Below are positions 24,971 through 32,926 of a stretch of DNA of 44,988 nt, one piece after another. The stretch comes from an uncultured Alphaproteobacteria bacterium (lineage in GTDB: Bacteria; Pseudomonadota; Alphaproteobacteria; RF32; CAG-239), in assembly GCA_944391695.1 (NCBI GenBank), contig CALXUO010000023.1, positions 1 to 44,988 on the forward strand, given 5' to 3'. The notes beneath the pieces are model-generated. The model did not search any database. It was not told the origin of the DNA and saw only the letters and a list, made by a program, of their open reading frames with translations. Position 1 is the first letter of the stretch; each line of letters begins with the position of its first letter. The translations under genes were made by a program, and so were the position numbers.

Positions 24971-27085
24971 TTAGTCCCTCTTTTTTAAACTATCAGTAAG
25001 TTTGCCGAACAAATCTTTGGCCACCTTGTTCAAATCTTTAACTGCATCTTTGGCCTCTTGGTTGGTTTCTTGATAAATATCTTTGGTTCTAGCCATAACC
25101 CCGCTCGGCTTAGGAAACTTGGATGCATATTTTGTCCCTTGCAAAGCCGTGTAGCACGGACTGTCATCACCGGTCAATAACAACTCCGAACCCAAATAAG
25201 CTCCGCCCGAGGCCACCGTGCCGACAATAGTTGTTATTGCCGCATCTTGATCAATCCCGATTTTGGGATTTTCAATTGTTCCCTCAACCTTGACAAATGA
25301 CGCCAAAGCCTGAGCAACATTTCCGTCCGCCAGTTTGTTTAACGACGGCTCAATCGTAAAATCAATTTTGTCATTAACCAAATTTATGCTACCGCTGCTC
25401 ATCACCTTCAATTTTGAGCCGTCAAACACAATTCCGTTCGGAAACTCAGCCTTGCCTGCTTTGATATCACTTCTCACTACCGCACAATTAACATCCATAT
25501 TGGTGTTTTTGGTAGTATCAATTTTTAATGCCTGAAAAATATTGGTAAAGATATTGCTGGCCAACCAATCAAGTTTTCCGGTTTTGATTTCAGATTTGTC
25601 TACAATTGCAATAACTTGCCCCTCAACATTTTCCGACAATTTGCGATAAGTCGCTCCCTTTGTCGTCAGGTTTACCGCTAATTCCAAGTTTCCGCCGGCT
25701 ATAATCTGCACGCTTCCGTTTTGCCCCGTTGCAAAAGATTTGTGCAAATCTTGCAGCTTCAAATTATTGCTTGCCAGGTTAATTTTCATTGTCTGCGAAT
25801 TAGCATTAACCATGCCTGTTGCCGTTATATTTCCGCCACCGATACCCAAATCCAATTTTTCAATATTCAAAACTTTGTTTTGCAATTTGGCATCAACCGC
25901 AACATCACTCAAACCAAAATCATCAGCCAAAACAATTTTACCGGCCTGCAAGTTAACCTCACCGTTTACAAACACCAAATATTCATAAGGCACTTTGTCA
26001 TTTGGCACCATCTCCAAAGCCTGTGCTTCCGCAATTATCGACGGCATCACAAAAGCCACCACCGAATTGTTGCCCAAACTGTTAACATCAAATACTTGCG
26101 TACTCAAATCTGCATGCACAAAAGGAATTTTTTGGCTCCAGTCAACATGAACATTGCCCTTAACCATGTTCGTGGCGACATTAAGATTTTTAATTACAAT
26201 ATCGGCAAAATCAACCGTTCCGTCTGTTTGCATCTCAAGTGTTGTCTCCGGTGCATTAAAATTGCCCGCCGGATTATAGATATTCCCCTCCACGGCATAT
26301 CGCGGACTAGTCAAAGCATCTTCAACCGCACCTCTTAGCTCGGCATTTATGCCCATTGCTTTGATATCTGCATCAAAACTGGCTTTTCCCAGATTTAGAA
26401 TACTTGCCAAATTATCGGCCTGCAAATTAACAAATACTTCCTTACCATCCACCACCGCATCAATACTCAAAGTCAAAACCTCGTCTTGTGACGGAATTTC
26501 CAGATTTATGTCTTTAATATCAACCTGTGTTGTTTTATCCGTTTTACCGTCATAATAAGCCACAACGCCGTCTTTCAGCTCAACCTGCTTGGCCACCAAC
26601 CCTGCCGCCAACAAAGGTGTCGCATCTTTAACTTCTGTATTTTCAGCCTTTGATACTGCTTCTTTTTTTAGATTTGCCGATGTTTTGGTCGTAACAAACA
26701 TCCAATTACCCTGCCCCTCGGCCGAGGTTTCCAAATAGATTTCGGGATTATCCAAAATCAATTTATCAACCACGATTCTCCCTTTCAACAACGGCAAAAT
26801 TGCAACTTTAACCTCCAACTTCTGCAATTTTACCATTTGCGGATTTTTAGCCCACGAAGCATTGGCAAACTCCACATCATTCACCACCAATGTCGGCACA
26901 AAAGAAATACCAAGCTCCGCCTCGCCGTTAATTTTAAGCTCTCTTCCGGTTTCTCTTTTAACAATGTCTTCAATATAAGACTTATATTGGTTCAAATCAA
27001 AATTGCGCACAAACACAAACCCGCCGATTGCCAAAATAATAATCAAGCTGGCAATAATCGAAGCTGTCTTTTTTATAAATCTCAT
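24971..27085 (-). CDS. AsmA-family envelope protein
   Basis: AsmA-like proteins are bridge-like factors anchored in the inner membrane and implicated in phospholipid transport to the outer membrane. The 704 residues start with one membrane helix (about 7-27), then the AsmA N-terminal pattern RETGRELKINGEAELGISFVP and VNDVEFANASWAKNPQMVKL, long beta-rich stretches, and the C-terminal AsmA region (GKLDWLASNIFTNIFQ, MSSGSINLVNDKIDFTIEP, VEGTIENPKIGID). The end is helical. It lies five bases after rluC and three before atp12, as part of a tight run. Confidence 0.88.
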   Translation of the reverse strand: MRFIKKTASIIASLIIILAIGGFVFVRNFDLNQYKSYIEDIVKRETGRELKINGEAELGISFVPTLVVNDVEFANASWAKNPQMVKLQKLEVKVAILPLLKGRIVVDKLILDNPEIYLETSAEGQGNWMFVTTKTSANLKKEAVSKAENTEVKDATPLLAAGLVAKQVELKDGVVAYYDGKTDKTTQVDIKDINLEIPSQDEVLTLSIDAVVDGKEVFVNLQADNLASILNLGKASFDADIKAMGINAELRGAVEDALTSPRYAVEGNIYNPAGNFNAPETTLEMQTDGTVDFADIVIKNLNVATNMVKGNVHVDWSQKIPFVHADLSTQVFDVNSLGNNSVVAFVMPSIIAEAQALEMVPNDKVPYEYLVFVNGEVNLQAGKIVLADDFGLSDVAVDAKLQNKVLNIEKLDLGIGGGNITATGMVNANSQTMKINLASNNLKLQDLHKSFATGQNGSVQIIAGGNLELAVNLTTKGATYRKLSENVEGQVIAIVDKSEIKTGKLDWLASNIFTNIFQALKIDTTKNTNMDVNCAVVRSDIKAGKAEFPNGIVFDGSKLKVMSSGSINLVNDKIDFTIEPSLNKLADGNVAQALASFVKVEGTIENPKIGIDQDAAITTIVGTVASGGAYLGSELLLTGDDSPCYTALQGTKYASKFPKPSGVMARTKDIYQETNQEAKDAVKDLNKVAKDLFGKLTDSLKKRD

Positions 27086-27089
27086 ATTT

Positions 27090-28016
27090 CTAATCTCCTA
27101 TCTCTAAACCCAACGTTGTCAAAGCCTCTGCAAAATAATCTGGCAATTTCGCCGTTATCCGCAGATTTTTATATATACTTGATAAATCTATTTTGTATGC
27201 ATGCAAATATAATTTGTCTTTCAATACACCAATTCTTTCTCTTTTCGCACCAAAATACTTGTCATCACCCACAATCGGTGTCCCCAAATATTCCAAATGC
27301 GCTCTGATCTGATGCGTTCTGCCGGTCATAGGTTTTGCCTCAACCAAAGCAAATTTGTTTCCAACCATATCCACAACCCGATATTCGGTAAGAGCTTTTT
27401 TGCCCTCATTATCAACCTTCATTTTTTCGCCGACTTTAAGCAAATTGGCTTTAACTTCGCCGCTCAATTTTTTAGGGCAACCTCTAACCAACGCCAAATA
27501 AGTCTTATCCAAATCACGTTCCTTAAAAGCTCTTGTCAAAATTTCGGCATTTTTTCTGTCCCTGGCCAACACCAAAATACCCGATGTTTCTTTATCTATT
27601 CGATGCACCAGTTTGGGGGCCTCTTCTTTTTCAAACTTCAACGCCTCAAGCATCCCGTCAACATGATGCAAGGTGTTGGTTCCGCCCTGCACCGCCAAAC
27701 CCGATGGTTTGTTTAACACAATAATGTTTTCATCTTTATAAATCACCAACGATTTAATCAGTTCTTCATCTTTCCTAGAAACCGCTTGGTTGCTTTTCTC
27801 TGCCGGTTTGTCATCCATCGGTGGAATTCTCAATTCTTGCCCGCTTGCCAGTTTAAGCGCACTCTCAGCCTTTTTGCCGTCAACTTTAATCTGTTTGGTG
27901 CGCAGCAATTTCTGCAACCTTGCCAAAGGAAGATTGGGATAATATTTTAAAAACCAGCGGTTTAGCCTTATTCCGTCATCCTCCGGCCTAACTTTAATTC
28001 TTGCAACCCCTGTCAT
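27090..28016 (-). CDS. rluC: 23S rRNA pseudouridine synthase, RluC type
   Basis: A RluA-family enzyme that isomerises uridine in 23S rRNA. The 308 residues comprise an N-terminal S4 RNA-binding domain (RLNRWFLKYYPNLPLARLQKLLRTKQIKVDG across about 17-47) and a catalytic domain with NKPSGLAVQGG and the active-site HRIDKETSGILVLARD (D141), then GRTHQIRAHLEYLGTPIVGDDKYFG. RluC (positions 955, 2504, 2580) fits length and order best, but RluD-type specificity cannot be separated by eye. It follows rarA by 21 bases; a crcB gene that I would expect between them in some relatives is absent. Confidence 0.88.
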   Translation of the reverse strand: MTGVARIKVRPEDDGIRLNRWFLKYYPNLPLARLQKLLRTKQIKVDGKKAESALKLASGQELRIPPMDDKPAEKSNQAVSRKDEELIKSLVIYKDENIIVLNKPSGLAVQGGTNTLHHVDGMLEALKFEKEEAPKLVHRIDKETSGILVLARDRKNAEILTRAFKERDLDKTYLALVRGCPKKLSGEVKANLLKVGEKMKVDNEGKKALTEYRVVDMVGNKFALVEAKPMTGRTHQIRAHLEYLGTPIVGDDKYFGAKRERIGVLKDKLYLHAYKIDLSSIYKNLRITAKLPDYFAEALTTLGLEIGD

Positions 28017-28037
28017 TTCTCAATCCCTGCTTACACC

Positions 28038-29351
28038 CTAACTGTTATTTTTAGCTTTTTGCTTTTCTGCTCTTAATTTATCAAAATACTCGATTCTCTT
28101 TTTAATTTCGCGCTCAAATCCCCTGTCCGCCGGATAATAAAGCTTAGCTCTTTTCATCCCATCCGGAAAATAATTTGCTCCCGAAAAACCATCCTCACAA
28201 TCGGGATCGTACTCATACCCATTACTGTAGCCAAGTTGTTTCATCAACTTTGTCGGTGCGTTTAAGATATTTTTCGGCGGCATCAAAGAGCCGGTTTTTT
28301 TGGCCAAATCAAATGCCGCATGCATAGCCTTATATACTCCGACCGATTTGGGCGCCGTCGCCAAATAAGCTGTCAGTTGCATAATCGCCAAATCCCCCTC
28401 CGGCGAGCCAAGCCTTTCATAGGTGTCCCAGCAGGCAATAGCCTGCACCACCGCGCCGGGCTCTGCCAAAGAAACATCTTCTATGGCAAATCTGGTCAAC
28501 CTGCGCAAAATATATTTAGGGTCTTCACCTGATTTTATCATTCTTGCCACCCAATAAAGTGCGGCATCAACATCTGATCCGCGCAGCGACTTATGTACCG
28601 CCGAAATCAGGTTATAATGCCCGTCTCTTCCCTTATCATAAATGGGCGCTCGCGAGCGAATAATTTTAACAATGCTGTCTTTATCAAAAACCTCGCCTTC
28701 TTTGGCATAGTTCCACACACTTTCGGCCAGATTAAGGATATAACGTCCATCACCATCGGCGGTTGCTTTCATAAATTCTCTAGCTTCCTCATCAACCGGA
28801 AGCTTACGTCCCACTTCTCTTTCGGCTCTTTGCAAAAGCTCTTCAAAATCGTCTTCGCTCAAGCGATTAAGCACAAACACCTGGCATCTCGACAACAAAG
28901 CGGCATTAAGCTCAAACGACGGATTTTCAGTTGTGGCACCCACCAAAATAATTGTTCCATCTTCGACATAAGGCAAAAATCCATCCTGTTGCGATTTGTT
29001 AAAACGATGAATTTCATCCACAAACAAAAGCGTTCCCATACCTTGATTGGCACGCCTCTCTTGTGCATATTGAAAAACTCTTTTAAGATCGGCCACCCCC
29101 GAAAACACTGCCGATATCTGTTCAAAATAAAGTTTGGTATTTTCGGCAATTAAACGAGCAATTGTGGTTTTGCCGCACCCTGGAGGACCCCACAAAATAA
29201 ACGAGCCGACCTTCCCCGCAGCCAACATCCGCCCCAGCGGCGCATCTTTGCCGATAACATGATTCTGTCCCACCACTTCTTCCAAAGTTTTGGGACGCAA
29301 TCTATCAGCCAAAGGCCTTTTTACCTGCGATGAAAACAGCGTTTCTTCCAT
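28038..29351 (-). CDS. rarA: RarA/MgsA replication-associated AAA+ ATPase
   Basis: RarA acts at stalled replication forks and on single-strand gaps as a clamp-loader-like tetramer. The 437 residues carry Walker A GPPGCGKTTIA (K61), Walker B LLFVDEIHRFNK (D112, E113), sensor GATTENPSFELNAALLSRC, and the RarA C-terminal tetramer domain with HKSLRGSDVDAALYW and the late YDPDCEDGFSGANYFPDGM. The N-terminal ETLFS may bind the clamp. It lies 71 bases after the coupling-ATPase gene on the same strand. Confidence 0.95.
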   Translation of the reverse strand: MEETLFSSQVKRPLADRLRPKTLEEVVGQNHVIGKDAPLGRMLAAGKVGSFILWGPPGCGKTTIARLIAENTKLYFEQISAVFSGVADLKRVFQYAQERRANQGMGTLLFVDEIHRFNKSQQDGFLPYVEDGTIILVGATTENPSFELNAALLSRCQVFVLNRLSEDDFEELLQRAEREVGRKLPVDEEAREFMKATADGDGRYILNLAESVWNYAKEGEVFDKDSIVKIIRSRAPIYDKGRDGHYNLISAVHKSLRGSDVDAALYWVARMIKSGEDPKYILRRLTRFAIEDVSLAEPGAVVQAIACWDTYERLGSPEGDLAIMQLTAYLATAPKSVGVYKAMHAAFDLAKKTGSLMPPKNILNAPTKLMKQLGYSNGYEYDPDCEDGFSGANYFPDGMKRAKLYYPADRGFEREIKKRIEYFDKLRAEKQKAKNNS

Positions 29352-29422
29352 TATTTACCGTCATTTATCGATTCGTTTAAATACTCAAACAAGTAATAAC
29401 AGACTTTATCATTAAATAACAG

Positions 29423-31744
29423 TTATTTTTTTATCCGAAACGGATTTTTATCTTCTTTTTCATACATCTCAAAAGCGTCTTCCTGAAGCCACCAATCTTT
29501 TTTACTTTCTTTATTTTTTTTCATCTCTTTTTCAATAAGATTGACCGATGCCGCTTCCTTTGCCTTAATCTTAGCCGAATTTTCTTCCGTATTGATATCC
29601 AGTTTCATCTCGTCAAACACCAAATTCATGTATTGATCAAGTTCAACCAGATCTTCAACTCCCAAATCTTTTTGACCAAATACTTCAGATATTTTGGGTG
29701 TCTCAAGCATTATTGAATCTTTAACGCGCAATTTTTCAGATTCCACACAATAATCGGCATCCAAGACGGCCAATTTTTTATAGCGTTCATCTTCCGTAAA
29801 AAATACATTATCCGCCAAAATCGGACGATGATAATATCCCTCGGCCAATACAATTTGATTATTTTTGGTATCTATTTGCAAATTTTTATTCAAATTAAAA
29901 TCTTGCGCCAACTTATGAAAATAATAGGCATTAGCAAAATATTTTCCGCCTTTTTTCCATCCTATACTTTTATTTTTAGGAATTTGTACTGATCTAGTTG
30001 CAAAAACCGCTAATTTGTCCAACTGCCTGCTCAATTTTCGATTATTTGGCGCCTTAATAATTTTATAAGTTGTATTAATCACCAAATTTTCCAATTCTTC
30101 TTTACTATAGCTGTTTTCAACCAAACTCAAACTATTACATAGCAACAAAGCCGACATTCCTTTAGCTTGCCCTATTGTAATTAGTCCAGCCAGATTTTTA
30201 AGCTTAAGGTTATGTCCCACATCATCCAAAACCAATATAAGAGGCATTTCATGTTTATCATTATCCAAATACAAATTATAATAAATTACCTCATCCAAAA
30301 ACATCTGGTTAAGTATTTTTGAAGCATGAGTATTAGCCAAAGAATACACGGTTACCGGCTTATAACAATTTTGCTTTTCATCATATATTCCCCGCATATT
30401 TTTTATGCTAAAATCATTACCATTGGTTCTTTCTCTAATTGCCTGATTGGTAAATATGCGAAACGGTCTGATAGCGCAAGTCAACACCACTTGGCGTTGT
30501 TTTGAAGATAGCGACAAAAATTGTCTTACCCCGCTCTCTGCCAAATTGCCATAATCAAAAAGCGTGATTTCCTTTAGCAAATTCTCGCCCCAAGTACGCC
30601 AATCTTGACCTTTCTCATCACGCGAAAGCAGATAATTATCAATCAACCAATCGGTAATCAGGGCAAAACAAACATCATGACCGATCCACTGCTCCGGCAC
30701 CCCGCCCCAACTTCCGATGGGCAGATAATTATCCTTATCCAGCAAATCATCTTGCAAATTTTCAATTGCTTTTTTGGCATAAGCTTCCGGCATATGAACA
30801 TAATAACTAAGCAATATATCTTTTTCTTCGCGGCTAAGCCTTGATTTTTCGACTATTTTTGCCAAAAAGTAATCATTAGCCTTAGCCTGATCAATCTTTG
30901 CCGTCCAGTATTCCAAGAGTGCAGCAATAAAAGATCTCACCACCACATTCCAATAATTATCTTTTTCATCGGCATCAACCAAATATCCGGCAATTCTTTC
31001 AAAATATTTTCGTTTTTGTTCAACCTCTGCCGGCATATTTTCTTTTGCCAGAGGATTCCATCTGGGATAAAACAACTTCTTCTCCGGTTCATCAGCTAAA
31101 TCCCAATTATAGTAAAAAACTTTTCCCTTTTTTGCGCGATACCCCGCCGTGTATTTTGGCAACAATCCACTCATATCAACGGCAATAATACAGGCATCAT
31201 CAGAATTTAGCACCGAGGGTATTGCCACACTTGAAGTTTTGCCAGTTCCCATTTCTCCCACACACAAAACCGATTCCGTATCACCAACCGTAAGCACTTG
31301 ATTTTCCAGACGTCCCAAAACCAAAAACTTTCCTTTGTTCAACCCCATTTTCTCAACATCTTTAAGCTTGGCAAAATGATGATTAAGCACATACCACAAA
31401 CCAAACGAATACCTAAGACGAACCAATATCAATACACATGAAACAATAATAACTAGCGGTATTATAAACGGTACAAACAAAACATAATTTACTTCCATTA
31501 CACGGTAGCTTTCTAGCAATATTTTCCACCAATTTCCATAAAGTTCGAACACATACCACGGCTGCCCCAAAAAAGCATTCCAATTGCAGCGAAACATTTC
31601 CTCATCAATAATCAATTCCAAAAGACCAAAACAAATCCCTGACAACACCCAAAAACCAAAATATATAATCAACAAAACCGCGGCAGCATTAGCCAATGCT
31701 ATCACGCGGCTTTTTTCCTGATTTATGGATATATTATCCCCCAT
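29423..31744 (-). CDS. VirD4/TraG-type coupling ATPase, with no conjugation genes nearby
   Basis: The 773 residues have the plan of type IV coupling proteins. Two membrane segments (about 17-44 and 87-109) flank a periplasmic loop, followed by a RecA-like domain. Walker A is GEMGTGKTSS (163-172, K169). Family landmarks follow: FYPRWNPLAKEN, DNYWNVVVRSFIAALLEYW, the inserted all-alpha region (about 280-400), and SKQRQVVLTCAIRPFRIFTN. Walker B is LILVLDDVGHNL with D507-D508, where VirD4 proteins normally have Asp-Glu. The C-terminal tail (after about 640) is acidic and charged, as in adaptor-binding tails. These proteins pump or select substrates for type IV secretion or DNA transfer, but no relaxase, VirB or Dot/Icm gene is in the window. 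TGATG overlap couples it to the pentapeptide protein. Confidence 0.8.
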   Translation of the reverse strand: MGDNISINQEKSRVIALANAAAVLLIIYFGFWVLSGICFGLLELIIDEEMFRCNWNAFLGQPWYVFELYGNWWKILLESYRVMEVNYVLFVPFIIPLVIIVSCVLILVRLRYSFGLWYVLNHHFAKLKDVEKMGLNKGKFLVLGRLENQVLTVGDTESVLCVGEMGTGKTSSVAIPSVLNSDDACIIAVDMSGLLPKYTAGYRAKKGKVFYYNWDLADEPEKKLFYPRWNPLAKENMPAEVEQKRKYFERIAGYLVDADEKDNYWNVVVRSFIAALLEYWTAKIDQAKANDYFLAKIVEKSRLSREEKDILLSYYVHMPEAYAKKAIENLQDDLLDKDNYLPIGSWGGVPEQWIGHDVCFALITDWLIDNYLLSRDEKGQDWRTWGENLLKEITLFDYGNLAESGVRQFLSLSSKQRQVVLTCAIRPFRIFTNQAIRERTNGNDFSIKNMRGIYDEKQNCYKPVTVYSLANTHASKILNQMFLDEVIYYNLYLDNDKHEMPLILVLDDVGHNLKLKNLAGLITIGQAKGMSALLLCNSLSLVENSYSKEELENLVINTTYKIIKAPNNRKLSRQLDKLAVFATRSVQIPKNKSIGWKKGGKYFANAYYFHKLAQDFNLNKNLQIDTKNNQIVLAEGYYHRPILADNVFFTEDERYKKLAVLDADYCVESEKLRVKDSIMLETPKISEVFGQKDLGVEDLVELDQYMNLVFDEMKLDINTEENSAKIKAKEAASVNLIEKEMKKNKESKKDWWLQEDAFEMYEKEDKNPFRIKK

Positions 31745-32859
31745 CAGCGTCCTCGACTATCTCTCACCGGAATAAACCTCGTCTTTATTTTTTTATTTTT
31801 TTGCTGTTCTTTTTCGACATTTTCTTTCATAGCCTTTCTGGCTGCCAACTCTTTTTGTTTTCTTTCCTCAATCATGCGGCGCAATTCTTCATTGTGAGAT
31901 TTAACTTGCATTTCCTGTTCGCTTTTAGCTTCATCCAAAGCCTTTTTATCTTTAACCTCTGGTTTTTCAGCCTTGCCGAAAACTTTTTTTCCAGCTTTTA
32001 ACAATGTCTCGATACTGATACCTTTGTCTTTTTGAAAATCAAGTACCCCAAATTCTTTACCATTACCCAAAAACAATTCTGTCATATCCAGGCCGCCATA
32101 TCCTTTACCTTTTTTCTTTTTGGGAGCCATTATTCTTGCCAATTCTTCTTTTCCCGGCACTCTTCCCAAAGCTTGAGCAATCTGTTCTGGTGTAATATTA
32201 CATTCACTCAAATCAAGTCCGGTAATATTAACTCCGGTAAAATCAACTCCAGTAAAATCGACCCCGCGCAAATCAAGCTGAGTTAAATCAATTGCCGCCA
32301 AATTAAGCATTGTCAAATTAATTTTGCGCAAATTCAGTTTATGCGGATAATATTTGGCCAAATATTCAATCAAGGCCTGCAATTCCTCAAGCCCGACTGC
32401 ATCAAAATCAATATCGATTAAAATAGCATCTTCCAAATCGGCATCAACCAACTTAACCCCGTGCATTTTAGCTTTGGTAAAATTGGTATGATGAAGCACC
32501 GTTCCTGATAATATGGCGCCTGACAAATCAGCCCCCGACAAATTGGCATCGGTCAAATTGGCGCCAGAAAAATCGACCCCACGCAAATCAGCATTCGAAA
32601 AATCGACCCCAGTCAAATTAGCTACCGAAAAATTCGCTCCTTTCAAATTCTCACCTGAGAATTTGCCGTTTTCCAAATTTTTACCTACAAAGCGTAGAGT
32701 TTCATCCTCAAACTCTGGCTTGGAAACACTTCCCATATCTTTGGAAACCATATGCCAACTTTGGCCTCCGGAAATTTCCCGTTGCAATTCTTCATCGAAG
32801 TTTTTTTGCTCTTCCTTAATCCGCTCACGCAGATAATCAAGCTTAATATCATCAACCAT
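31744..32859 (-). CDS. pentapeptide-repeat protein with basic and coiled-coil tail
   Basis: I do not know its function. About 371 residues and no signal or membrane segment, so probably cytoplasmic. After an N-terminal charged region (1-45), pentapeptide repeats of the A(D/N)LXX type run at about 57-152 (for example NLTGVDFSNADLRGVDFSGA). A short helix (157-172) interrupts them, and a second block follows at 175-222. Then come a lysine patch APKKKKGKGYGG (245-256) and a long, highly charged helical tail (about 300-355). Pentapeptide repeats fold as a right-handed quadrilateral helix used for binding. AGGA 6 bases before ATG 32859 sets the start. It overlaps the coupling-ATPase gene by one base, which suggests an adaptor or scaffold for it. 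Confidence 0.85.
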   Translation of the reverse strand: MVDDIKLDYLRERIKEEQKNFDEELQREISGGQSWHMVSKDMGSVSKPEFEDETLRFVGKNLENGKFSGENLKGANFSVANLTGVDFSNADLRGVDFSGANLTDANLSGADLSGAILSGTVLHHTNFTKAKMHGVKLVDADLEDAILIDIDFDAVGLEELQALIEYLAKYYPHKLNLRKINLTMLNLAAIDLTQLDLRGVDFTGVDFTGVNITGLDLSECNITPEQIAQALGRVPGKEELARIMAPKKKKGKGYGGLDMTELFLGNGKEFGVLDFQKDKGISIETLLKAGKKVFGKAEKPEVKDKKALDEAKSEQEMQVKSHNEELRRMIEERKQKELAARKAMKENVEKEQQKNKKIKTRFIPVRDSRGR

Positions 32860-32926
32860 CAAGGTTCCTAAACTATATTACTCTTTTTTAAACCATAATC
32901 TAAATTTTATTTTTTTACAAACAAAT

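Noticed and set aside
25721..26338. Plus-strand open frame of 205 codons opposite the AsmA-family gene
   Set aside because: No motif, no ribosome site and fully antisense to a well-supported gene.
28593..29153. Plus-strand open frame of 186 codons opposite rarA
   Set aside because: Antisense to the RarA ATPase core; codon composition and lack of a start signal mark it as a shadow.
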